A stretch of DNA of 64,000 bases from Hydra vulgaris (GCF_038396675.1 NC_088934.1:41766001-41830000); one strand, 5' to 3'; positions 33,067 through 47,200 are shown, numbered from the stretch's first letter. The notes: a model not told the origin generated them from the letters alone. Made by a program: numbers and translations.

Positions 33067-33600
33067 GGTTAAAAAACGTAAGTAACGTGTAATTTTTACT
33101 TGCTAGCGTAAAATAGTAGAATTCAAGTTACTACACTACCTTTTAAAAAGTTACACTACCTTTTAAATTGATGAGAATATTTACAGTTAAATACTTATTA
33201 TAAATAAAATATAATAGTCAAGCATTAAAAAGCTAACTCTTTCGCTACAGCCGTTTGATCAAAAATCTTTTCCCTGTCACCTCACATTTTTTTGAATAAA
33301 ATTTGGATGACATTTGGATAAAATTTGGATAACATTGACAACTAATTAAAATTTAAATAGTATAAATTCTAAAAGCATAACAAACTATATATTAATAGAA
33401 AACTAAACAAATGAACTTTTTAATTAAATGAGTTTTTAACACGCATCATTGAACAATAAGAAATGCTAAGTACCTAAACTATTGTTTTTATAAATAGTAA
33501 CTAAAACCATAGTCTTAAGAAAAAGATAGTCACTTTTATAATGTTATTTTTCTAATATTCGATAAAAACACTTGAAAACTGTCAAACGGCCATGAACAGA
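33067..33600. other. Intergenic, no gene recognised
   Basis: AT-rich with a few short direct repeats (TTTGGATAA/ATTTGGATGAC near 33300-33330). No coding resemblance. Confidence 0.4.
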
Positions 33601-33639
33601 GTGCCCAAAATATGGAAACAGACAAAAGTTCAATGGTGA

Positions 33640-34470
33640 ATTTGATATTGAAATCACGCCTTGGTGGTGGAATTGTCTAGTGAAACTGTTAAAAACACAT
33701 ATGCTAGCACAATTAGAGAAATAGAGAAGTGCATAAGAAGTGCATATCTCAAAGAGGCCTTACAAGGCATATAAATTCAAAGCATCAAAGTATTCCTTTG
33801 GATTTAACATTACAAAATCCTAAACCACCTATTCTTCTCAGCGAATTTAAAAGTCTGCTCAATAAAAGCATTACTACCTTGATTGATGACAAATGCTATC
33901 CTGATTTGTATAGAAATGAGTTAAGAAATAATCATGCAATGTATTAGAAAATTCACGACAAACCCTATCTTTTAGAGGCAGCAATAGCTAGTTTTAAAAT
34001 TAATGGCGATGCAGAAAAGTTTTATCCTCAATTTTACAAATATATTAATTGTGATAGAGGAATTTTCATTAACAGTCTGACTAAAAAAACAACTAAACTT
34101 CTTGGCTATCATGTTGCAATCATGTTTTAGCATTTCTTACAAACTCATTTTACAATAATTCTTTTGAATATTTAAATGATTTATCATCAGTTGAACTTTC
34201 AGATAGAGATAAAGAAATTATCTTGTATCTAAGTGGTTATGTATTCAGTGCATTTTATTGCAGAGTTCGCAGTTCACGGGTATGGCAGAAAAAGTTAAGG
34301 ACAGACTGCCTTTCACTTCTTAATGCTGGTAAAATAGAACATTTTTTTAAGAATCTTGAAACACTCACTGAATCTTACCAAAAACTTGAAAATGCTGAAA
34401 ATCAAAAGTTGAGCTTCTTTTTTGCCAACAAAGTAATTGTTTTAAAAAAAAAGTTGATTCAGAACTAATT
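33640..34470 (+). pseudogene. Unclassified transposase-like fragments with a C2H2-type motif
   Basis: The first block (33700-33945) reads CISQRGLTRHINSKH, the second half of a C2H2-like finger, then a long helical stretch LLSEFKSLLNKSITTLIDDK. After stops and shifts, 34195-34468 reads SDRDKEIILYLSGYVFSAFY followed by CRVRSSRVWQKKL. The combination of an N-terminal finger and a YLSGYVF-type C-terminal block suggests a DNA-transposon protein, but I do not recognise the family with certainty. Stops at 33946 and near 34128 make it non-functional. Confidence 0.5.
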
Positions 34471-34479
34471 GTATCTGAA

Positions 34480-35126
34480 ATTAAAAAAAAACAGTTTTTT
34501 TATGGCACGCATATCTTGAACTTCTGAACTTCGTAGTTTTTGAACTCTGAACCTCGTAGTTTTTGCTCAAATCAAGTATCCAAAGAACTGTCTTTATCAT
34601 CTGGTTACACTTTATGTTAGAGTGAGATCTTTTTCATATGCAAAAGACTAAAAACTAAGTATCCACAAACTTAAAAAAAATCAACCAATTCAAAATCACT
34701 CCGTTTAAAAAATTAAAAACATCAATTGGATTCGAATAAATAGTTTAATGTGATATCACATTCAAAAGCGGCTATTTTCACAAATTTCACAAAAACATAC
34801 TTGACATAGTAATCTGGCATATCTGTTATTTATTTGTCATTAAAAATATTAATTTAAAAATTTTTTTTGATTTGTTTGTGTCAATCAGTCATAGGTAAGG
34901 CCCTTAAGACTTTAACTCCAAAGGACCCTTGTCAAAATGTAGTACAAAATTAAAATATACACAATTGTTTTAAATTAATAATTAACAAATATTTTCAGGT
35001 TAACTTTCTGCTCTGACTGACTTGTAGAGAAAGAGAGTGTTGTTTCTTTAAGAACCAGGTATTTTTGTTGTGAAACTACCACAAGGAAGATTGCCATCTA
35101 AGGTAAAGGAGTCACCCTACTATAAA
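34480..35126. other. Intergenic, no gene recognised
   Basis: AT-rich. GAACTTCGTAGTTTTTG-like words are duplicated at 34520-34565. No coding resemblance. Confidence 0.4.
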
Positions 35127-35245
<119 letters not shown>

Positions 35246-35444
35246 GTAAACAAACATTTAAAAAATTTAGAATTTATATTAAAAAATATTTTATATATGA
35301 AAAAAAAATCTAGAATTTTCTTGTATTAACCATTTGAGATTATATATATTGGACCGCTCTGCGCTCAATTGAGTCAAGTTTATATTTTGACACCATACAC
35401 TTAAGTGAGTAGGTGTCAAGTAAAGGTTTTTGCTAACATTTCTT

Positions 35445-35550
35445 ACTTAACAGATAATGCAAATATGCTAAGAGCAGACATTAAACCACTGATCTGTTGC
35501 TTATAATGCAAGCGATCTAACCACTGCACATATAAAGGCTTCCCCACGCA
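35445..35550 (-). repeat. tRNA-like SINE head relic
   Basis: Minus strand reads GTGCAGTGGTTAGATCGCTT (A-box-like), ATAAGCAACAGATC and AGTGGTTTAATGTC (weak B-box), followed by TGCTCTTAGC. The spacing fits a tRNA-derived head. It shares the GCAGTGGTTrGA word with the 20.2-kb SINE but lacks the core and tail. Confidence 0.55.
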
Positions 35551-36060
35551 CCCAATAAGGGGAAAGCAAATTTAGATGCTTTTTTGAAATTTTAGAGGTT
35601 CGTTAACCAAATTTGAGGAGCTTATAATCTAGCCTAATAATCAAATGTTTTTTAAAATGATGGTGTCCTAATGACAAGTTTTGGTAAAAATACATTTTTT
35701 ATATATGCAGTGGTACCTATGAAAAATAGATGAGCTTTAAGAAAGTCACCCACTATCACCCCTGATTACGTACTAGGTCCCAAATACAATTTCATTGTTA
35801 TCAGAGGTTCTATAAAAAATCCTAATATTTAAATAATATCCTTAGAGGTTCTATAAAAAGCATCATAGGTGCTTGTTTACATTGTAAAAAAAAATAAAAC
35901 AAACGAAAAAAGTCTGCAAAATAAACTTTTTTATTTATTATTTTAACAATGAATTTCTCAATTAACTGATCAATATTTCATGCCATTGAATGTATTTAAA
36001 AAGATTTGTGGCTATGAAAATAGCCGTTTTTATGCAAATTCATTCATTTGTTTTCAGCAG
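35551..36060. other. Intergenic, no gene recognised
   Basis: AT-rich with a repeated AGAGGTTCTATAAAAA word (about 35803 and 35845). No coding resemblance. Confidence 0.4.
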
Positions 36061-37345
36061 TACAAGGAGACATAAGAGAGTTTTTTTTTATTAAATCACT
36101 TGAAAAGTCTTTTTTTATCAACAGATTTTTCAGAGTAAGTCCATTTTCTGCATGGTATACGTGTCATACTTTCCTCCATTGACATTTTGTTTGTTTCATT
36201 AAGATTCAGACAATTACCTGCAATCGGGTGAAATATATGTTGATTTCGAATAGAGTTATCATTGAATCCAAAATCAAACAAGAAAGGATTATCTTTTCTT
36301 TTCCAAATTGACCGTTGTTGTCCGAAGTATTTTTCTAAAGGATCCTGACAAAACCTTTCAGTTAATACATAACTTACATTGCTATTAATTAAAAATTTGA
36401 CAATTTTTAATTAATAAAATGTGATCTTTATACCTTCATGGGTTTGCCAAGTAATAAACATATTACTTCTATCACTTTTTGAAAAATTTCCGGGTTTTGA
36501 TTCAATAGGAAAAAGCCAAACAAACAAACAGATCTTTTTAAAATTTTCTAGTCATTTAAATCGAACATCATTAGTATCAGAAAATAGTTTCAAAAATGAG
36601 TTGTGTTTTAATATATAATCATTTGTATTACGAACATTTAAGCAATCAAAAAAATCATTAAAATATTTGCAAAACTGTGCAGTTCTAGCAGTATCAGGTG
36701 GTGCATAGATTTCTAATTCAGTATTATATGAAATACTTAAAAACTGCTACTACTATTAGACCAACTGAGATTTCTAAAATGCCAACAGCTTTCCAAACGA
36801 GAGAAAATAATTGCACTAATGTAATATTTATAGTTTGCAAAACTGTATTTAAAAGGATTTACAATACTTCTTATTAGAAAAACTAATACATAAGAAGCAA
36901 GTTTGTCTGCCTGTTGTAGTATTGCAAAATTAACATTAGGATCGCCAAAATCAACATAACCAATTAATTCTCCAGAATTTTTGTCCCAAACAAGATTTTC
37001 TTGAATTTTTTTCATTTCATCAAGAACTAGAACAATCAACTTTTCTTGAGCTGAAAAATGTTTCTTTAATTCTTTGATTATATTTTTATTAAATCATAAC
37101 TTTGGCTTTACATAATTTTTATAGTCACGCAATCGCCTACGACTTGGTAAAACTAAGAAAGCAGAATTATTTTTCTCATTTAATCAGACTGCTTCATATG
37201 CAGCTGGTGATTTTGCAGCTAATCCCAAACAGTAACGTATTATTGCTAGATGATAGCGAATCCCTTGCTTTGTGCTTTTTAAATATTTTTGCTGCTCTTC
37301 CCAAAACAGGCTCATAAATGGAGAAATCTTGCTTTTATCAGCTCC

Positions 37346-37445
37346 TGCCATTATTTGAACTAAATCACTTTCAATACTTTTGCCATTATTTGAACTAAAT
37401 CACTTTTACCTGCCATTATTTGAACAAATCACTTTCAATACTTTT
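37346..37445. repeat. Triplicated word in the THAP pseudogene
   Basis: TGCCATTATTTGAACTAAAT occurs at about 37349, 37380 and (shortened) 37413, each followed by CACTTT. This is a local tandem duplication of 30-36 bp inside the dead transposase. Confidence 0.85.
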
Positions 37446-37553
37446 ATTGAAAGCTAGTGATGAATTTTCAATTTCCTGTTTCATCAAAGCTAATTCCTTT
37501 TTTAATTCTTTATTTCCAGACGAACACAATTTAATTGGTGCACTTAACTTAGC

Positions 37554-37614
37554 TTCGTTTAGCCTGTGTTCTGGAATAACTACATCAGTTATTACAGAAC
37601 ACAGGCTAAACGAA
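37554..37614. repeat. 20-bp perfect inverted repeat
   Basis: Arms 37554-37573 and 37595-37614 (TTCGTTTAGCCTGTGTTCTG and its complement), with further pairing of AATAAC/GTTATT in the loop. It lies inside the P-element pseudogene. Confidence 0.9.
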
Positions 37615-38725
37615 ATAACAACAGAAATAAGATTTGAAGCTAAAATATGTCGCATTGATCATTTATATTTTCTATATTTTAAATGATCATCTGGAATGAG
37701 CCAAGAATAAACACGAATGGTACAAGCAAGACTATCATCAACATATATTTCATATCGAGCACTTAGTGGATTGTGTCATAAAGTTTAATTTCTGCTACAA
37801 CAGGACTCACACTCACTGTTAAGTCACAAATCTTTAACTTACTAATACGATTTAGGGACTCTTCGTATGATTTATATATAGGTTTAAAAATAATAATACT
37901 GTTTGAAGCATCTCTTTAAGCAACGATAGAAGATGCAGATTCCCTTTATATATGATAGGTATGATGACATAAAACTTTTTTTTTGGTAGACACATAGTCG
38001 GTAATGATCCAGGTTTTAGTGACTTTTTGTTATCGTTATGAAGTATCATTTCTGGAAGATAATGTTTTTCACAAATAAACAGACTCTTACTTTCTATTTG
38101 AGCCTTCAAATTTATATCTTGAATACAATCTTTAAGAATAATGGCTATTAGATTTTCCCTCCAAGAAGTATTAAAACTATCGTTAGATGCAGAAATTTTA
38201 AATATTGAAACTCCTTTATGCCTTGAAGTACTGCATCCATAAATAGAACAATAAGCACCAGGGATTTAAAGAATTGAATGAAAAAGGAGTACCGTAAGTG
38301 GCCAGACTATCTATTTCTTGAGATTAAGTCCAAAACAAAACTCATTTTAAGTATAAAAAAAAAGTTTTTTTTCAATCTTTTTTACTTAGCTAAATACTCG
38401 TAGGCTTCTTTAAGTTAAATTTTACAGTGTTAGCGCTGTTTTATTTTACTAATTACGAACTAAGTCTGAAGAAATTTTTAGTATCAAAGATTACTCAAGA
38501 TTTTTTAACTTTGTCAAGGGATAACTAATTATAATTACAAATTATGACTCATATTTGTACTTGGTTATGTAGAGAACTAATTAAACTTTAAGAAAAAACA
38601 AACTATATGTGTCTAGAATAAAAATTTATGCGCAAAACAGGATAAGTTGTGAAGCATATTCGAAAGCCGCTACCACCAGCTTGCGATCATAATAAAAAAA
38701 TTCCGGTTTGAAAAAAACCGGCTTG

Positions 38726-38899
<174 letters not shown>

Positions 38900-38942
38900 A
38901 CATTTAATGCATATATAGACGTACAAAAAAACATATAAACAC

Positions 38943-39150
38943 AGGGCCGTACCGAAGGGGGATTGTAGGGATGGGGCCCCCCCCCCCCCAAGTTGTCATA
39001 TAAGCATTTGAGTTGACACATTGAGCAAGTTTTAAAATAAACTGATATAAATTATATATTCAAATATGTTATAGATGTATGCTTAGACAGATGCCTGTTA
39101 AAAAATCAAAGCTAAAAGAAGGCCTGGGACAGCAACCCTGATTGGCGCCC
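38943..39150. mobile_element. hAT-like element end scraps
   Basis: CAGGGCCGTACCGAAGG followed by GGGATGGGGCC and a C12 run resembles the hAT terminus at 26653. At 39130-39150 GGCCTGGGACAGCAACC then GGCGCCC matches the subterminal words at 5.24 kb. The two could be the ends of one short non-autonomous element with a Tc1 fragment beside it; a clear TIR pair was not found. Confidence 0.45.
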
Positions 39151-39440
39151 TTACTTATTTCTATTGGATTTAAATCAGGAGACTGTACTAACCAAGACAT
39201 AACCGTATCAATTCCTTTTTGAAAGATGTAGTCATTATTAGAGAAAAGTTTTCCGACTTTGTGTGCACTAAAACAACCCAAAATATTATTCTTTTTTTCA
39301 TGTTTAATGGTTGCCTTGCATGTTTGGGGTTAAACTTTTCCCCAATTAATTTCCAGCAGTTAGATCGACCATTATAAAACAACACAAACGGAGTCTCATC
39401 GCTTCAAATAACTTTAGCCCATTGTTCATATGTCCAATCT
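39140..39440 (-). pseudogene. Tc1-like transposase fragment (first Tc1 copy)
   Basis: Minus strand: KVIRSDETPFVLFYNGRSNC (catalytic D in SDET), GEKFNPKHARQPLNMKKRI, then in another frame WGCFSAHKVGKLFSNND, YIFQKGIDTVMSWLVQS and PDLNPIE (third catalytic residue). The QQDNDPKHT block between is deleted. This is a different Tc1 family from the one at 39.76-41.4 kb. Frame changes and the deletion show it is dead. Confidence 0.85.
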
Positions 39441-39761
39441 TTGTGCTCAACACACCACTTTAATTTTTAATAGGTATACATAGCAACTAAATAAAAAATA
39501 ACGCCTTCATAAGAAGCTCAAACTTTATATTGGTACTCATGCTAAATATAATGAATATTAAACTAGTTATTAATTTTGTCTCAAATTTGTCTTTTGTCTT
39601 CTTCACAGTGGGCCATTATGGCAATCACTGTGCGTACGTGCGAACTTCCATAACTGCAAACTGGCGTGAGTGCAAAGCGTTGCAAAAACTGACATAAGTG
39701 CAAACTCGCTTATGTGCGCATTGGCATAAGTGTGCTAAAAAAATTTGCAAACATTGGCATA

Positions 39762-41417
39762 CAGTATGTCAAAAAAGTCTATCACCCCCTGATGGTTTTT
39801 CAATAAAAACAAATTTTTATATGCTTAAATATAGATTTTTGACCCGAATTTTTTTTTAAATATTGAATTTACACCAAAAAACATTTTTGTTACAAGAAAT
39901 TAATATTATTATACTTAAAATAAAAATTATCCACTAAATTAAAAAAAGTCACCCCTTAAATAATTATTTTGCTAATATAAAATTAATAGTCTATTTGTGC
40001 GCCTTTTGCCTTGATAAGTGCAAGACATCTTTTAGTCGTTGAATTTACTAAGTTTTTAAGCCGTTGTGTGTCAAATTTTTCCCACTCCTCAATGAGAATT
40101 GCCTTTAATTGCGACAAACTGGATGGTTTTTGATCAGCTACTTTAATTTTAAAAAGATTCCATAAATTTTCAATCGGATTTTGGTCTGGTGACTAAGGAA
40201 CCCAATCTAGCATCTTAATACTGTTTTTCTTTAACCACTCAGTAGCTAACTTTGATGTGTGTTTAGGATCTCCATTCTGTTGAAAGATAAAATTACGAGA
40301 TAAGCCAGCACTTCTGGCGCTTAATCTCAGTTTTCGCTTCAGAATGTCAGTATAAACCTCTTTTGTCATTATTCCGTCAATGAATTCGAGTTCGCCAACA
40401 CCACTCCAAGCAAAAGTGCCCCAAACCATCATTTGATCTATGATAAGAGGAAAAAATAAGTTAGAAATATATATTATATTGAAATTTTATAATAAAGCTT
40501 AATGTCACCTCCCCCATGCTTGACAGTTGGTCTCATACATTTAGGATTTAGGTGTTCACCATTTTTTCTCCATTTGCGTATGATACTATCAGAACCAAAC
40601 AAACATATTTTTGTTTCATCGGACCACAAAACTCTTTGCTATTGGTCAATAGTCCAATTTGAATGTTTTTTAACTCAAGCCAATTTTTTCTTTTGATTCT
40701 TTTTACTCAAAAAAAGCTTTTTTTGGAGCAACTCTACCTACAAAACCTTGATTTTTCAAGTGATTGCGAACAGTTTGAGGATTTACAGTTATACCATGAT
40801 CTGTTTGTAAATCTTTCGCAAGCTTTGGTGCAGATAATCCTCGATCTTGTTCAACTTTTTGAATAATTTCTCTATCAATGCGTTGGGTAGTCTTAGCTGG
40901 ACGTCCTTTTCTTGGCAAATTTTTAACAGTACCCATTTTTTTATAACTTCTAATGATATTTCCTACACTGTTAGACTTAACATGGACTATTTTAGAAACA
41001 GTTTTATATCCTTTTCCACTTTTATAGTGTCCCAGGATCAGTTTTTTTACTGAATCATGAACTTCATATCTTTTCGCCATAATTTTCTTATTAAGAACCT
41101 AAAAAGAAAATAAACTTTGCTAAAAAATTAGTTTGAAAAACTTCTATCAATCAAATTTGATTGTTTTTGGCTTGTTTTCTGCAATTTTACTAATTTAAAC
41201 AACAGAAAAGTTAAAAAATGATTAGGGGGTGATAGACTTTTTTGACTAATAACTTTTGTTTTAAGTATAAGAATATTAATTTCTTGTTATAAAAATGTTT
41301 TTTGATATAAATTCAATTAAAAAAAAAAAATTGAGGTAAAAAATCTAAATTTAAGCATATAAAATTTTGTTTTTATTGAAAAATTAACAGGGGGTGATAG
41401 ACTTTTTTGACATACTG
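39762..41417. mobile_element. Complete Tc1-like transposon with long IR/DR ends
   Basis: Both ends read CAGTATGTCAAAAAAGTCTA, then TCACCCCCTG, flanked by TA at 39760-39761 and 41418-41419. Similarity extends about 200 bp inward (AACAAATTTTTATATGCTTAAAT, broken by small gaps), and a second, shorter AAAAAAGTC..CACCCC word lies at about 39944-39956 and about 41222-41245. This is the IR/DR arrangement known from Sleeping Beauty-type Tc1 elements. Length is 1656 bp. Confidence 0.95.
39983..41080 (-). pseudogene. Tc1-like transposase, broken, with a possible 71-bp intron
   Basis: From 41080: MAKRYEVHDSVKKLILGHYK and a paired-type HTH (SKIVHVKSNSVGNIIRSYKK), the GRPAKTT hook, a second HTH, and VAPKKAF. 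A shift follows, then QRVLWSDETKICLFGSD, HLNPKCMRPTVKHGGG, a gap, MMVWGTFAWSGVGELEFIDG, IFQQNGDPKHTSK, LDWVP, a TAG, SPDQNPIENLWN and a normal end at 39983. The gap 40508-40438 begins GTGACA and ends TCATAG and would join in phase (G plus AT). It is either an intron, which is uncommon in Tc1 genes, or a chance insertion. Two further stops and one frameshift make this copy inactive. Confidence 0.9.
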
Positions 41418-42239
41418 TAAGTGCGATCTAGCATAATCGCAAACTACCATAGCTGCGAAGCAGTTACAAACACTGGCATAAGTGCAAATCGGCATAAATG
41501 GGAACTGGCACAAGTGCGCCGAATAAATTTGCAAACATTGGCCTAAGTGCGAATTGGCCTAACTGCAAAATACCAGTTTGCACTTATGTCAATGTTTGCA
41601 AATTTTTTCAGCACACTTATGTCAATGCGCACATAAGCGAGTTTGCACTTATGTCGGTTTTTGCAACGCTTTGCACTCACGCCAGTTCGCACTGACGCAC
41701 AGTAAGCCAGAATGGCCAATTTTGAGACAAAGTTAATAACTAATTTAATATATCGGCATAAATGGGAACTGGCATAAGTGCGCCGAATAAATTTGCAAAC
41801 ATTGGCATAAGTGCGAATTGGCATAACTACAAAATACCAGTTTGCACTTATGCCAATATTTGCAATCTTATTTGGCGCACTTATGCCAATTCGCACTTAT
41901 GTCAGTTTTTGTAACTGCTTTGCACTTATGCCTGTTCGCACTTATGACAGTTCGCACTAATGCCGACGTTTGCAAATTCTTTTGGCGCACTTATGACAAT
42001 TCACACATAAGTCGGTTTACACTTACGCCAGTTTTTGCAACACTTCGCATTTATGTCAGTTTGCCCTTCAAAAATTTGTGCTTATTCAGACTCTCCTATA
42101 TTGCGCTAGTCAATATAGACATAATGTGGATGAATAAGATGGGCTAGTCAAAATAGACATAGTTATTAGAGGATAGGAATGCTTGATTTTTGTTAATTAA
42201 GTTACTTATACAAAACAAATGTATTTTTATTTGTATTTT

Positions 42240-44047
<1,808 letters not shown>

Positions 44048-44103
44048 TATATATATTCAAATTAGGAAATGCATAATTATATAGGAAATGCATAAATATA
44101 TGA

Positions 44104-44256
44104 AAATCACCAGATATACATGAATATTATATTTATGTATATCTGGTGATTATTATATATTGTATAATGTAATATATGTTATTATATATTGCTAAGAGTA
44201 TAAATTGATATCTTGTTATATTTAATATAAAAAGATATCGATTTATACTCTTAGCT
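44104..44256. repeat. Two adjacent hairpins
   Basis: AATCACCAGATATACAT and its complement face each other at about 44105-44121 and 44135-44151. GCTAAGAGTATAAATTGATA and its near-perfect complement face each other at about 44190-44213 and 44231-44256. Confidence 0.85.
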
Positions 44257-47200
44257 TTAAATTTTAATCAAAAACTCATTTATAAAAATTAAATAAAAAA
44301 ATGCGAAATCTTATTTCCGACATTTCAAAACAATACTATTTCTATTTAAGTTTTTACATGAAGCATTTAAGTGTGACGATTGTGATTATTGTCATTTGTA
44401 ATTATCTGACGTTGACAATACCAAAAGTACGCGGTTGTACCTCCTGTGAGTCTGGTTGTGCCTCCTGTGATCCCGGTTCTGCCCCAGAGGACAGTTTTTA
44501 AAAAGAATGCAGTTTCATAGGTTGCTCATTCAGTTATGCCAATGTCAAAAACGGTTTTTACTTGATGAAATAATGCTGATTACAAATATGTTTAACACTA
44601 AAATCAAATATTGCTTAATCCTCAAAAAAAAAGGTCTGGAAAAATATGATGTAAATATAATTTTTTTATCAAAATAGACATTATTATGTACAACTTCCCA
44701 GAAATGCAACAGGCGTTCTTTTTGACATAATCGAAATGAAGGAAACTAATTTTCCGACGCATGGTATGCTTTTTGCCATATTAGGTAACATTTTTCAAAG
44801 GGAAATGTTGAAAAACGGTTATGCCTCCATATGCGGTTATGGCCCCACTTCCCCTATATGTTTTTTTAATATTGAAAACGTGGAAATACAGATATGGTCT
44901 ATTCGTTAATAATGGATAGATTCATATTTTCGCTCAGCTGAATTCAAAATTATTTAAAAACCAGACTCGAAAAAGATGTTCATAACCGAACAAACTCGCC
45001 ATGCTTGGCCTATGCATGGCCTACCATCGGCGTCATTACTGGCCCACCATCGGCCGACAAGCATGGTCCAATCCAAGTCTTGCTTACCGTTTAAGGCATG
45101 GTCCATGCATGGTAGCCGTATTTCGAACGGCGTTTAGCCAATGCTTTGTTATTACCTTTTTTATGCTACTTTTGGATCATTTTGTTTGTTTTAAACATTT
45201 AGTGCTATTTTTATAAATAACTGATTCTTTAATAAACGCAAGATTTTAACTTAGAGACTTTTGGTAGACAAATGCAAGATTTTAACTTAAAGATTTTAAA
45301 GTAAAACAAGTCAGGAAGAAAAAGGTGAAGCGGGGTGATGTTTGTCTACATAAAATCGTCGCATGGGTGATATAAAATGGAATGTGGGATATTTTAAACT
45401 ATAAATATACAGTCATTTTAGCAATACGTTTTATATTACCAAATATCTTTATTTCAATAAAATTGTCTTGCAATACAATACATATAAAGTTTAAGGTTAG
45501 CGAACGGTTAAACTTCTACCATCATTTCAATTTGATGCTTGCATGAACTTACGTTTGATACTTTTCGATATCCATATTTTTCTGCCTGTCAAGCTGATAG
45601 ATTTAGCAATTACAACCAAGTCACCCAAAAATAGTCAAAAGTGAAGAAATCGTAAAATAGATATAAAAATGGTAAAATAAGTATAAAATTGTAACCAAAG
45701 TAAAGTTATTGGCAAAATAAACAATAAAAGTAAGTAATAAGATTAAATTATTACTTTAGTAATAGATTTATCTCTTCTACATTAAGTAATAAATATTTTT
45801 ACATATTATAAGAAATACACAAAAAAAAGAAGGCAAGAAGTATAAAAAATAAAAGAAAGCCACAACAAAAAACTGTGCTGATATATATACACTTGATGAG
45901 TTTTTTGTTGTTGTTTTCTTTTATTTTATATATCAATTTCTATATCAATGAATTTTCTTGGGATGCAATATAAAAAGAATATCTTACGTTGCTTATCCAA
46001 TAAATCAGAACTCATTGACTCCTTGATAACATTAGATAATCGTGTAGTTTTCGAAAAAACACTCTCAATGAAATATTCCAATTATCTTAAAACTATAAAC
46101 ACATTGTGATCTATACAAATGTAACTATAAATATTTTGTATTTCAATAAAAGATTTAAATACATTAAACACATTTAACTTGCAAATGAATAAAGCAGAAG
46201 CATAAAGGAAGATCATTATTACTATTTGATTTCTTCATGTGCTAACGCTTGATACTACTCGACCTCCAATTTTACTGCAATCTTTTTCTCTTGACGATGT
46301 GCCTGGTGATGTAAAAGTCATTTAAACAGTTTAGCGCCTAATTTCTAATAATGAATAGATATTAAAGCACTAAACTTACATTAAAAAGTAGCAATATATT
46401 TATATATTATAACTAATCTATAGATTAAAAAATAATTTACTCACAATATTGTGTTATCTTCATTTTACCTTTTTTACATTATTAGTTTTCATCATTCTTG
46501 ATTACATTGTTAAGCTAACATCATTATTCAATTTAATTCTAACAATTAACTCAATCACATCGATTTTTTTGTATGTAAAAATATTAAAAAAACTGAACAA
46601 ATGATAATAATGATGATGAGAACAATTATGATTCAAAACTTATTGGCATAATTAAAAGGAAATGTTTAATCAACATATGATTTAAACCCAGCCACACAAA
46701 AGGAATGTCACGTCAAACTAGTAAAATAAGTATAAAATTGTAACCAAAATAAATAAAAATAAGTGAAGTAAACGAAGGAATAAAATATAAAATAAACTGT
46801 AAAAATGAGTATAAACTATAAAATCCAATACTGTGTAATGCTTGACTAATACAATTAAAACATTGTAGCAATAAAAACATTATATTTCAAGAAAATATAT
46901 AAAATATAAAAGAAAAATTAGAACAAATAAAAAAACCATCCAGTATTTTTAGCTTACACTTTTAAGGCACGTTTTGCACAACCATATCATATTTTCATTT
47001 CAAAAATATTTCATATTTTTGAACTGCAACTGTTAAATTTAAAACAAGGTATTTAAATGTGATCCGCTTAATTAGAAAATAGGCTTTAAAAAACTAAATA
47101 AAACAATTAGTTAACCACAGCTACATAAGCTGGTATAGTTTGATTCTGGTCTTTACTTTATCCATAAATTTTTAATTAACAGCTTTCAGTTTCATTCTTT

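Larger units (their letters stand above)
36065..38262 (-). pseudogene. P-element-like (THAP) transposase pseudogene
   Basis: From 38262 leftward: a THAP zinc finger, with CSIYGC as the first metal pair, then TSRHKGVSIFKI, SWRENLIAIILKD, FICEKHYLPEMI (CxxH pair) and SLKPGSLPTMCLP. Then a coiled coil (KELKKELALMKQEIENSS), a broken region, and the RNase H-like core LDEMKKIQENLVWDKNSGEL, GYVDFGDPNVNFA and YVLVFLIRSIVNPFKYSFA. Near the end come TAQFCKYFNDFFDCLNVRN, FCQDPLEKYFGQQRSIWKRK and FGFNDNSIRNQHIFHPIAGN. This is the domain order of P elements and vertebrate THAP9. Many stops and shifts, plus local duplications at 37346-37445 and 37554-37614, show it is inactive. TIRs were not identified. 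Confidence 0.9.
39549..42090. repeat. Fold-back array of GCATAAGTGCnAACTGG units, split by a Tc1 element
   Basis: The flank 39549-39760 is nearly the reverse complement of about 41566-41750, from AACTAGTTATTAATTTTGTC through GCGTGAGTGCAAAGCGTTGC and AAACTCGCTTATGTGCGC to TTTGCAAACATTG. The inner part and a further block up to 42090 consist of units of about 21 bp around GCATAAGTGC or its complement GCACTTATGC, in both orientations. A 95-bp block at 41491 is repeated at 41755 (period 264). The Tc1 element at 39762-41417 is inserted in this array at a TA. The result is a composite inverted-repeat element of unknown family. Confidence 0.85.

Noticed and set aside
41498..42147. Overlapping open frames on both strands with repeated NIGISANW/CALMPIRTY-like peptides
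   Set aside because: They come from the 21-bp unit, whose length is a multiple of three; both strands are open and no domain is seen.
44301..44501. Small ORF with a hydrophobic segment and a Cys-rich end, possible secreted peptide
   Set aside because: The Cys-rich end derives from a repeated non-coding word (GGTTGTGCCTCCTGTGA) that recurs at 44.8 kb; no signal-peptide start or homologue pattern is convincing.
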